Shown: positions 1 to 9,555 of the stretch, piece by piece
How the letters are laid out: every line of letters begins with the position of its first letter
Position numbering within the stretch: the first letter of the stretch is position 1
Origin: Persicaria tinctoria
Taxonomy: Eukaryota > Streptophyta > Magnoliopsida > Caryophyllales > Polygonaceae
NCBI GenBank assembly: GCA_037127255.1
Contig: JBANSL010000018.1
Coordinates: 10,327,175 to 10,391,174 of the forward strand
DNA length: 64,000 nt
Reading direction: 5' to 3'
Position numbers and translations under genes: made by a program
The notes under the pieces: generated by a model
Told to the model about the DNA's origin: nothing
Seen by the model: only the letters and a program-made list of their open reading frames with translations
Databases searched by the model: none

Positions 1-99
1 GCCTTGGGATTCGGGGCTCTGAATCCACTGCAAAGAGGTGCGGAGAGTACAGTTCTCGCTGCACCCCTTCCTGAGGACGCGGCAGCCATTGCAGCTCAT
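1..99 (-). CDS. Class II LOB-domain (LBD) transcription factor, N-terminal part, runs off window
   Basis: Reading the minus strand from the ATG at 99-97 gives 33 codons to the window edge. They begin [17 protein letters not shown], which is the start of the LOB zinc-binding block with exact CX2CX6CX3C spacing (Cys 3, 6, 13, 17). The sequence goes on with [11 protein letters not shown], typical of class II LBD proteins (LBD37-42 group). Known class II members are plant-specific nuclear DNA-binding proteins tied to nitrogen, anthocyanin or low-oxygen responses; which one this is cannot be told from 33 residues. Residues 21-22 read Thr-Ser where I expect Pro-Cys in the family. The rest of the LOB domain lies outside the window. 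Upstream on the minus strand is a CT-rich leader and a TATA-like box, which supports this start. Confidence 0.85.
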   Translation of the reverse strand, partial: MSCNGCRVLRKGCSENCTLRTSLQWIQSPESQG

Positions 100-342
100 A
101 TTCGAAGCTCTGTGATTCGCCTTTTCTAGGTCTCTGGAGGATTTGGGGGAGGAAGAAAGGAAGGAAGAGGAGAGAGAAATCGAAAGGGGGAGAGTGGGAC
201 GAAGTGGGGAGGAAGGGGGAGGGAGAAGCAGATAAAAAGGCAGAGGTTGGGTTAAGAAACTAACCATGGTTGAGTTAACCTTTTAGAGAGGGGTTTGGTT
301 TTCGGGAGGTGGAGAACTGCAGCTGGTGGTGGTGGGCCATCC

Positions 343-353
343 CCCTTTTTATA
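343..353 (-). promoter_or_regulatory. TATA-like box of the LBD gene
   Basis: On the minus strand the sequence reads TATTATAAAAAGGGG, about 245 bp upstream of the LBD ATG. Between it and the ATG (100-320) the minus strand is strongly CT-rich, as many plant 5' leaders are. The TSS position is inferred. Confidence 0.45.
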
Positions 354-701
354 ATATAAATATTAATTTAATTTGGGGTTTTAAAAAAGTCGGGTAGAAA
401 AATGGGGAAAGCGATGACGAGGAGAGAGAGAGAGAGGGCATCTGAAATGAATGAATAAATCTTCCAAAGTTTGGGCACGACACGAGCGGCTCCGTGTTTC
501 CGCGCCAGCTTTCGATGAACTCTCCACCGTTGGATTTGGGTTCCCCCATCATCTGACGGGTCGTACACCCACCACAGTCCTTTTTTCTCATTTTCTGGAT
601 TCTTTTTTTCGGTTCCGAGTTTTTACCATGTTTTTTCTTTTGCCTAAATTACGTAAACTGCCCCATATTTATATGTTTTTGTATATATTCATCCTTTTTA
701 T

Positions 702-905
702 CTTTTTTTTTTTTTTATCTTAGTTCAGTCCGATCGACTCAGTCGCTCTACATCTGGACTGGGTACGGTGTGACCCATTTAAGAGGTTAACCCTCTCACT
801 CACAAGCGTCTCCATGTTTCCAAGGGGATTCGAACTTCAAACCTCTTAACATTGAATGTAGCTCCACAATCATTACAACAACTTGTGATTGGTTCCTATG
901 TACCA
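702..905 (-). repeat. SINE-like retroposon
   Basis: On the minus strand a Pol III B-box-like sequence, AGTTCGAATCCCC, is followed by about 100 bp ending in a run of A (the T run at 705-718 on the plus strand). B-box then A-tail is the layout of a tRNA-derived SINE. The A box is not clear and I could not find a convincing TSD, so the left and right limits are approximate. Confidence 0.45.
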
Positions 906-1009
906 TTTGGATATATTTCGGTTTTTTCCCTCAAGATTCAATGGGGAAAATAGGTGAATTGATTAATGTATAAATTTAGATGAATTATTGTTTAATGTAT
1001 GCAAGGTTC

Positions 1010-1110
1010 TAAATATCGCCTATCGGGGTCGTATCGGTTAGGAGTAAAAATGATATATCGGAGATATATCGAGATATATCGGGATATATCGGATTTATCG
1101 GTTTCGTTAA
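1010..1110. repeat. Short tandem repeat of GATATATCG-like units
   Basis: The block contains repeated units of the form GATATATCGG/GATATATCGA (about five) after two shorter TATCGG units. It lies in AT-rich DNA with no gene signal. Confidence 0.7.
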
Positions 1111-1371
1111 TTTTTACCTATAAATATTATATTTATACTTCAAAATATAAAAATACACATGAAAAAATAATATTTAAATTGTAAAATTACCAAATATACG
1201 TGACAAACTAAAAACAACTTCATTTATAAAGGCTAAACTTACCTTACCGCAAATCAGCAATGCCAATTTGTTAGAATTCTAACAATCAAATTCAAAATAC
1301 CTAATAGTTTTGATACACCCAAATTCAGAATTTCAGACATTCATTCACCCAACTAAAAAAATCCACCGGCG

Positions 1372-1737
1372 ATGGCGAGCAACTCCCAAGTCCCGGGTCA
1401 GTCCGGTGAGCCACCGGACAAGACTCAATCTTGGAAGGATAAACTGATGGGGAATGCTAGTTTTGGTGGGGGCATGACGGACGTCTGCTATGCGGAAGAG
1501 AAAGTCACGGTGACTTTTCCGAGTGGGGAGGACAGCGACCCGGTGGTGAACATCCCGAGCGAAGTCATGACAGTTCTGGAGTCGGTCTGGCAGTCATCTC
1601 TGATAATCAAGGTGTTGGGCGGTTTCATTCCGTATGCTACCATGGATAGAAAGCTGCGTGAAATCTGGAGACCTTCGGGGAAGTTCTTTCTGGCATGCCT
1701 TCCCAAAGGGTACTATGTGGCAAGGTTTGCTAAATAG
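1372..1737 (+). pseudogene. LINE ORF N-terminus with DUF4283, broken off
   Basis: A 121-codon open frame starts with a Ser/Pro-rich leader containing SWKDKLMG. It then carries a DUF4283 region (about residues 65-119) with the pattern W..SLIIKVLGGFIPY, then LREIWRPSGKFFLACL and GYYVARF. DUF4283 sits at the N-terminus of plant L1-type LINE proteins. The frame stops at a TAG straight after the ARFAK residues, where an intact LINE would go on, and the DNA beyond (1738-2010) is AT-rich with no more LINE protein. LINEs usually lose their 5' end on insertion, so a 5' piece alone implies a later deletion or a captured fragment. I do not think it makes a host protein. Confidence 0.7.
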
Positions 1738-2029
1738 TCTAACTAAAAAGATGGTTTGTTCAGGTGCGCAAGCCATTATTTCATTCTTCAATATAATTAA
1801 AATATTCATATTTTAAAAATCATCTGAATTTTACATTTGATGTTATATATATATAATTTTTACAATAAATATTTAATATTTGTACATATGTTTTTGTTGT
1901 CTCTTAATTAGGAGAAGTATTAAAAAATTAAAAACCTATGTAAAAAAGGCTGGACTAATTGATTGCAAGCCCAACTGCCCAACTACTTGCCTGCAAAGAA
2001 AGATTAGGCCTAGTTTAAAGTTTAAACTA

Positions 2030-2264
2030 CTCCCTCCGTTTCACAATACATGTCCTTTTAGTTTTGGGCACGTTTTTTTATGAGCGAAAAACTCTATAAA
2101 ATATTATTTTTTTAATTAATTTTTTTATATAATGTGATACTTATTAGTAATAAGTATCAAATTATATAAAAATAATAATTAAAAAAATGATATTTTATAG
2201 AGTTTTTCGCTCATTAAAAAACGTGCCCAAAACTAAAAGGACATGTATTGTGGAACGGAGGGAG
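2030..2264. mobile_element. Stowaway MITE (Tc1/mariner type), 235 bp
   Basis: The element begins CTCCCTCCGTTTCACAATAC and ends with the reverse complement (…GTATTGTGGAACGGAGGGAG). It is flanked by TA on both sides (2028-2029 and 2265-2266). The whole element folds on itself as one long inverted repeat. No coding capacity. Confidence 0.9.
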
Positions 2265-2340
2265 TACTTTTTTTTTTTTTTTGTACAGTAGGCAATAATT
2301 AGGACGTCTTTACGCAGAAAGATCATCCTTGATCATCCTT

Positions 2341-2614
2341 TCAAATGATGGTAGTCAGCTCCCTATTCAAAGGGAAGGTATACAAGTTACATATAGAATC
2401 ACATCTAGTGATAAAATCAGCTGCTGAATTTGCTTCTCTAAAGCAGTGGCAGAAAGTTGCTGATGTGAATGTTGCACGGAGTCTTCCGATCTTCTCAATA
2501 ACTCTAAGGATCTCCCATGGAACTTTAGCAGGATCATTGATTGCATTGGCCACCATAAGGCTATCTCCTTCAATTATCACTCGCTTCCATCCTCTAGTGC
2601 GGGCTAACTCTAAA
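2341..2614 (-). pseudogene. LINE RNase H (RVT_3) C-terminal fragment
   Basis: The minus strand encodes TLELARTRGWKRVIIEGDS, then W.ILRVIEKI and FCHCFREANSAADFI. These are the EGDS and H.REAN..AD blocks of the plant LINE RNase H domain (RVT_3). The frame opens at the right TSD, so the rest of the LINE was never inserted. It is dead as a gene and useful only to mark the LINE family. Confidence 0.75.
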
Positions 2615-5109
2615 GTTTAAACTACTTGATTATGGTTAATAGTCCTTCTATACACATTATAGAAAGACTTTACTGTCAAGGAATTTATATAGTAATATAT
2701 TTATAAAATCTAGATCTTCGAAGGCTTCAAATTTTCATTTAAATATGTATATTATATTGGATTAACTATTAACAAATTACATAATTAACTATAGCATTGC
2801 TTTTTATTGTCATATCAAACCATGTTACTACACTTCCTTGGATTGTACATACGACCTTCGTAAACGAAATATATTTTGTTTAGTTTTTTAAAGAGCTAAA
2901 AATTATATAAAATATTATATATATAATTTCACAGTTATTAGTAATAAGTGGAAAATTAAACATATTATATTCAGTATGAAGTAAGACACCACGACAGAAT
3001 TTGAAAATTAGTTTTTTTTTTCTTTCAAAGATTATATTTCAGCGTTCACTACAAAAAAAAAACATATTTGCCACACCCGGTAGCAACGGCAGTGATTTGC
3101 CGTGGCCGTTGGATAACACAAAAACAAATTAGCCACTGATGGTAGCAACGGCGTGGTTTACCGTGGCCATTGGGTCGAGATATTTAATACGACGCAGCCA
3201 CGACTCATTTGTTGCTGCTCAATTTTGCCACGGCAGTGGGCTTCCGTTGCTAACCCTAACCCTAGTATATGACCATCCTTCCACTTCATTGGCTCAGTCA
3301 GATCTGAAAGCTAAACCCTATCTCCTCTGCTCCTCTGTTCGTCCATCACCCTCTCAACTCTCAGATCCGACCATTCACTTCAGCCCTCGCTCCTTCCTCA
3401 TCCCTATTTATCTTCGTCCTCCATTGAAGACCACTGGAAGCTCTCCCCTCGACCTCCTTTCTTACTAAAGAACTCGAACTACTTATCTCCATATCTCATA
3501 TTGTTTTCTCTCTAATCTCTCACTCGTTTTTTGTGTCTGCATCTGACCTCCTCATCTTCATTTCAACATCTTGGAAAAGAAGGGCCGAAGAGAGCGATTC
3601 GCTATTTCACTCATCCGTCGAACCACCACTTCTCGGCTCCTCGGTGAACCGGCGATGTTTCTCCTTCTCCATCTGTGTTGGCCCATGTTTGTTGGTCGTC
3701 CCCAAATACGTTCTCTGACATCTCCATTGTCGGGTAATATCTCGTCAAACCATTTAATTTCAAGTGATATGAAGATATTGAAAGGGGATTTCTAGGTTTT
3801 AGTCGAATTTGTATATGATTAGGGTTTAATTTGGGGATAGTTGGAAAAGGGAAGAATTGGGCCTAGTTTTTAGGATTCAATTCAGAATGATGTTGATCTG
3901 TTGAATTCACTAGTTGAGCTTGTGAAGGAGCACAAGCTTAAGATATTATATGGACATGTAATTAAATATTTCTAGATAATTTCTCCCTTGATTTGCTTTG
4001 ATCTAAGACGTGATAGATGAATCTAAAAGGTAAGAAGTGAATAGGTTATAAGCCTATGGTGTTGAGTAGGAACTCATGATGCTATGGTTGCATCTCTCCA
4101 TGGTTCTTTAAAGGGTTAGGTCAATTTGACAGATATTTATGTTTATTACGAAAGAGAGATCCATGACAAGTCAAACATATCCTTTAGTTTATGTCAGAAA
4201 GCGATTGCTTTAATTGTGTTTTATACTTTTATGTATCTCCTGTAAATGCAAGCATGTCAAACGAGAAATATATGTACGCCTTATTCTGATATTAATGTTA
4301 TAAAAGGTTTCAGAGTTAATAGTGATGTTCCCAAGTGTTCTGATTAGCTAATTATGGATTAATTTTAAATGATTCAGGAAAAGAAATGGGGGATGCATAT
4401 GAATACCTTGCTTTCTTGGGACTGACAGAGGAGTCGTAGGTAATGATTCAAGCAACACACTTCTAGTTTGTTAAAACAAGTTGTGTTTTTAGATAGTATA
4501 CATATCCTGATTAGTCAATTCTGACCAGGAATTTCGGAAGCAAACTTTATTCAACCTACGCATAATAAGCAAGATTTTGAGAAGACATCCCTCTTTTAAA
4601 AGCTTGAACATCGGTTGACGGAAATGACCGAGGAATATTGGTCAGTCTATTCTTATTAATGTTCATGAATATCTTTGGTTAGAGATGTGTTTTATACTTC
4701 ATTCATGTGAAGTATATTTTGTGTAAGCTAAGAGTAGCTTCTTATATGGAGTACTTCTTTAATTTTCTTTTGTTATGAACTCGGTCAGATTTCAAGAGTG
4801 ACCGCAGGGGATTCGTCCTTTGAAGGAGTTGGGATTGGGTTTGGTATGGAATTTTTGGCCTATCTTTTCCCTTTTTTTGTTCTTTAATCCTTCTTTTATT
4901 TAGTAATTCCGGCCTGAAATTTTACTTATTTTTGTGACTCGCTCATATTGTTTCTTTTCCTTGCTTATTCTGTGGGTGTGAGAAATTACTATGGCGCATT
5001 TTGTGAGAAACTATCTTGCTTAGTCTCTTATTTATTCGCACATTTTCTTAATCTTGTTTTTACACTTATTTCAAGCAATGAACCAATTATCCAGTCACTT
5101 TGAAGCCTA

Positions 5110-5280
5110 CTCTTTGCATTCACCTATGATTTTTCTAGTCTTACAAATGGATGTACTTCCTAGTATCTGCAGAGGTAGGTATAAAAAAGTCTTTGTAAGC
5201 AGGCTTCATCCCAAAAGTCCTAACTCTTTGCATTCACCTATGATTTTGCTAGTCTTACAAATGGATGTACTTCCTAGACA
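5110..5280. repeat. Direct repeat of about 53 bp inside the CACTA element
   Basis: A block starting CTCTTTGCATTCACCTATGA and ending near ATGTACTTCCTAG occurs at about 5112-5163 and again at about 5224-5276. There are very few mismatches and the spacing is about 112 bp. It looks like a local segmental duplication. Confidence 0.8.
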
Positions 5281-5341
5281 CATTGATGGCTGTGGGTTAA
5301 ATTCTGGCTTATATGTTTTTATGGGGTGATTTGCATTTCAG

Positions 5342-5405
5342 GGCACAACATATTGAGATCCTTGATAGTTTGAAAGAAAAGCCAGACGTTGCAACTTTAT
5401 TACCT
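5342..5405 (+). pseudogene. Exon-like captured fragment A (unknown gene) in the CACTA element
   Basis: An acceptor-like TTTCAG precedes 64 bp that read as AQHIEILDSLKEKPDVA plus four more residues, and a GTAAGC donor follows at 5406. The coding quality and both splice sites suggest a host exon carried by the transposon. I do not recognise the protein. Confidence 0.4.
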
Positions 5406-6295
5406 GTAAGCTTTTATTACCTATTTCTGTTCATGTTGCTTTCACATTATTTTTGTTTCTGTTTCTAAATACTTGGTGCTCCAATGGAAGGAATAGTCCT
5501 CTAATGACCTGTGCAATTTTAAAGTTGTGTCATATTAATTGATAGAGGTTCTTCATTTAATTTTGGATGATCTGAGCCTGCCTTTTGCTTAACCATACAA
5601 GGTATTATGATAGCTTATATAAACTATTACAGGTGCCCGTGTATGGAGAGCCTCATGTTTAGATTTTTATTTTTTTGCAGAATCATTTATTTATTTTTTG
5701 GGTGAATTTTTGGCCTTTAATGCACCGACAAATTCTTAATCAGTCGCGCAACTTGATCGCCTTCACATCACAACTTAATGAGATCTTAATCAGTTGTCAC
5801 AACTAGTTATTTAAAACAAATTGTCACTTTTCAGAATTCAATCAATACATGCTATGGATTTTTCTTTAAAGCTGTAAACAGAGAGTGAGTTTTGACAGTG
5901 ATAGTGATTAAACTGGTAGTTTGTGTATCCACAAAATATTTTATATGGTTGTGCTACTTTCTGTTGTTGGTTGTATTGCTTGGTGTTTTACTCGTTGCTG
6001 GTTTGTCATAATGTGAAGGAGCAAGATATATGAACATGCAGTAGACTTGTATAGTGAATTTGCTTCCCCTTTAATTGTAAAGGAACTAGAGATTAAAGAA
6101 TGAGGAACATAAAAGTTGGTGAAGAGCAAACCAGGAATACAAGGGTTGGTGGGGAGAACTAACAAGGAATAGAAGACTAGAAAAACCTTTTAAGATTAGG
6201 AGTTACAGAATAATTAAAATGGAATCCATCCTTTCTTTCATATTAATTTTTTACAAGCATTACCGTCCTCTTAATCCTCTCGACGCATTCTGCAG

Positions 6296-6371
6296 TATCA
6301 ACTCAATCGTTCCCTCGACCGCTTCTGTTCAACTCCTCGTCTCAAGCTGTCAACTCTCTCAACTGCTTTAG
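6296..6371 (+). pseudogene. Exon-like captured fragment B in the CACTA element
   Basis: TGCAG is followed by an open stretch reading QYQLNRSLDRFCSTPRLKLS and a GTATAC donor at 6372. The 19-bp motif CAACTCCTCGTCTCAAGCT inside it recurs twice just downstream (about 6451-6496), so the segment was locally duplicated. Function unknown. Confidence 0.35.
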
Positions 6372-6999
6372 GTATACGTTTGGCTTTGGATATCTAAATT
6401 TTCAGACTTATAATAGCTAATTTTTCCAGAATTAGTGCACTCTTATAATTTTTCAACTCCTCGTCTCAAGCTAATTTTTCAACTCCTCGTCTCAAGCTGT
6501 TGTTTGAAGTCTCTGGCTGGTTCCGGCAATTTGTTTTTTTCTAGACTTATAATATCTAAATTACTCTTCTTAGGCTTGATTTGTTTTTTTTTTAATTGTT
6601 GAGGTGTTGAATATATTCTTGATGTTCACTGAGATTATTAATAATAGAGTAGAGAGATTGTGGGGAGTTGGCTTCCTAAATTCTAATATATGCAGCATGA
6701 TTAGCCTCTGATATTCCAAGATTTGGAAAAGTTAATATTTTATATTTATATGATTGATGATTAGTTGATTACACAAAGTTTCATCATTGAAATAAAATCA
6801 TTTGGAAAGGTTGGGTTGAATGTACATAACATCCTCAACATCCGTATGTGTGAAAATTGATAAAAAGCGGATTTCTTGTATTACTTTTTAGTTTGCACTG
6901 CTCATTATTGCCGTTGTATCTTTGTTATCTTTCGCTTTATGCTTCTTTCTTTGTTAATTGATCTTCGGGATCATAACTGTTCTTCGAAATCTCTTATAG

Positions 7000-7056
7000 G
7001 TATGAAATTGACAAAGTCACTGTTGGCCAGAGATTGGATTTGAATCCTGAAAAAGG
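7000..7056 (+). pseudogene. Exon-like captured fragment C in the CACTA element
   Basis: An acceptor-like TTATAG precedes 57 bp reading YEIDKVTVGQRLDLNPEK, followed by a GTGAG donor-like site at 7057. Fragments A to C lie in the same direction and could be exons of one captured gene. I do not recognise it. Confidence 0.4.
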
Positions 7057-7790
7057 GTGAGACTAGTTTTTAATCATGAATAGCTTTCCTGTTAAAACTT
7101 CTTGATAAAGTTAAATTTGCATTTTGTGTAAATGCACTGCACACTTCAAGAGGGAAATATAAGAGGAAGAAGAGGCTTGTATTTGTGTGGATTTCTTTTT
7201 TTATTTGTGGTTTCTGTTTTTCCAGCCCCAGCAACATCCGGCTCGTGATGGACATTATACCTTCTACCTGTTTATTATTACCATTTAACCTTCCATTAAT
7301 TAGCCCCATTTTTTTTTTCAGGTTAAATCCATGTGGAAGCTTTTGCAATTGTGGATATTTGCATGTGGAAATAGCCATATTATCTTGTTCTTATGAGATC
7401 TCATTCTATAGTAGATTAGCTTAATTATATTGTATTACATTTATATTGTTATGCTTTTTAATATAATAATTGAAAACTCTAGTTGTTGTATCCTTTTATC
7501 TGCCAAAGTAATGTAATTAGAAAAGAATTTGTGGTGTATTTTTTTTTATAAAAATATTGGACTTTTTAGCCCGGGCTTGAAGAATCCGGGCTAAAAAGGT
7601 TACGGTTTTTTTTATTTCACGAAAGTAATTTAGCGACGGCAACTTGCCGTGGCTAGACTCTTTTGCCACCCAAGGTTTCCCCACGGCTGGTTTCCCGTGG
7701 TTATAGCCGTGGCTACTACCCTTTGGCCACGGCAAATGTGCTTTTAGTCACGATAAACAGCCGTTGCTAAAAAGTTTTTTTTTTGTAGTG

Positions 7791-8956
7791 GTTTAATGAT
7801 GTGGTGGCATGTTATTAAATTTTCTCATCTCAAAACCGGTTTAGTATGAATTAGTTTATATATGCATATATTTTAGTAATTTAAAAAGATTTTATTAGTA
7901 TTAATTAGTTTATAACCCATTGTTTTAAGTCGTTTTCCTTATAAAATATTGCAACCAGCAAAATTGGAAGAGAAGTTGGAATTTAATCTTACAATGAATC
8001 AGGAATCTGCATAAAATATACATTAGATTCCAAATTTGTTTTTAGTTAATTAAGCAAATAGATTGATAGATAAATGGTCAACTTATAGTTTCGTAAGACC
8101 TTACATAATCAAAACTCCATACCCAAAAATGCGGGCTATCAATATATATAATTACAGTGACTAAATCAATTATATAATTACCCACTTATCAAGTGTGCTT
8201 GCTGACGATTTGGATGCTACTTATTTTTTTATTATTATTTTTATTAGTGTTGGGAGTTTTTTTTTTAATTAATTAAGATTTGGCGGTTTGTGAGGTAGCG
8301 GGAATCTTCCAAACTTGAGGCGCAGCCGCAGTCAGTCTCGCGTTTTCGCATATTTTAGTTTAGGTCTTGTTTGGATGACCAGTCTTTATTGCAGCATATT
8401 ATTATAAAGTTTAGTGTTTGTTTAGGTAATGTAAGGTATAATTAATCTGATTTTTTCTATTCTAAATTTATATATTGCTCTGAATACAAGATCCTTCAAC
8501 TGCGGAACATTCATAATCTTAATTAGGTTGCTGATTATTTTTTAAAGGATAATGGATTAGTAAAATCATGGTATAAAAAGTTTAAATTCTCAATATTTAG
8601 TCATTTGTTATTCCTTTTTATCATGTCGGTTAGTTGATATGTCAATTTATTTAGCCTGTTAATATACCAAACATGCATGCAGTTTAATGCATATAATTAA
8701 TCTCTTTACATTTCAATAACATAAGATAATAATAATTAATATAATTACGTTTTGTTTTATTTTTGTAATAATGTCTAAAAGCATATGGGGTCGTTCTCCT
8801 ATATTATCTATCCATGAACATACTACCTATACTAAAATTGGTGTGTAGCATCATGCATGACTGCATGACACTATGTGGTTAATTCTAGGGGAAAAAATCC
8901 AATTAAAAAATTATTAAAATAATATATTATCATAATTTATTTATATATATATAAAT

Positions 8957-8992
<36 letters not shown>

Positions 8993-9500
8993 GAATGTTG
9001 TGAACACATATTACGATATAATTTGTGAACAAATCTGAAGCATTAGATTACGATATAATTTATGTGTTATAAAACCCTCCTGATGGTGTTTTCATCTTAT
9101 TTTAGGTGATGTAAGGGGTCTGGCTTTGCCCCGTAGCATAATAATTTAGCCTTTCTTTTATTTTTTACGTGAGAACTCCGTCTCTCCTTTTGACAAAAAA
9201 AAAGATTACGAAGATCAACGAATGAGATTTAAAGGAAATTTTAAAGAGCAAAATTATTTTTCTAAAATAACATGTTTATTCGTACATATAGCGCATGCAA
9301 ATAATTACGAATAATCAAGGTGAATAGTTTTCATATGAAAAAACTATTCACACATATGAATAATTATATTACGCCAAATGAATAATTATGAATATAAGTT
9401 ATTTGATAACAAAAATAAATCAAAACTATTTTATAGCCATACTTACTAAAATATTAATAGATAAATATTTGATATCTATGTGCTTTATCAATATAAAGTT
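7791..9500. other. AT-rich intergenic DNA, no gene seen
   Basis: No coding stretch with family resemblance on either strand. There is a TA-rich simple repeat at about 8938-8992. A GC-richer patch near 8281-8350 has no recognisable content. Confidence 0.6.
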
Positions 9501-9534
9501 ATTTTATAATATTGTATTAACATATTTTTCTGCA

Positions 9535-9554
9535 CGGGACGGAACACACACTAG
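9535..9554 (+). mobile_element. Possible Helitron 3' end
   Basis: GCACGGGACGGAACACACACTAG is followed by T. A GC-rich patch a short distance before CTAG|T is how Helitron 3' ends look, but only half of the expected hairpin is left and no 5' end was found. Weak call. Confidence 0.3.
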
Positions 9555-9555
9555 T

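Larger units (their letters stand above)
2013..2628 (-). mobile_element. 5'-truncated LINE 3' end with 14-17-bp TSD, later hit by a Stowaway MITE
   Basis: The direct repeat AAAGTTTAAACTAC occurs at 2017-2030 and at 2612-2625. Between them a T run (2268-2282, the A-tail on the minus strand) is followed by a reverse-transcriptase-associated RNase H fragment. This is the layout of a LINE inserted in minus orientation. The left TSD copy is split by the MITE at 2030-2264. Removing the MITE and one TA restores TSD followed by T run exactly. Confidence 0.8.
3047..7790. mobile_element. Non-autonomous CACTA (En/Spm) transposon, 4.7 kb
   Basis: The terminal inverted repeat CACTACAAAAAAAAAAC is present in perfect form at both ends, with a 3-bp TSD GTT (3044-3046 and 7791-7793). 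Subterminal DNA on both sides carries short direct and inverted copies of GCCGTGG / GCCACGGC / AGCAACGGC, the usual transposase-binding layout of this superfamily. No transposase is visible. Internal DNA contains exon-like blocks with splice signals (see separate entries), suggesting captured host sequence. The first 400 bp hold a CT-rich, leader-like stretch. It would need a transposase supplied elsewhere. Confidence 0.9.

Noticed and set aside
451..723. Plus-strand 90-codon frame near the LBD gene
   Set aside because: It lies in the LBD upstream region, ends in T-run phenylalanines and has no domain.
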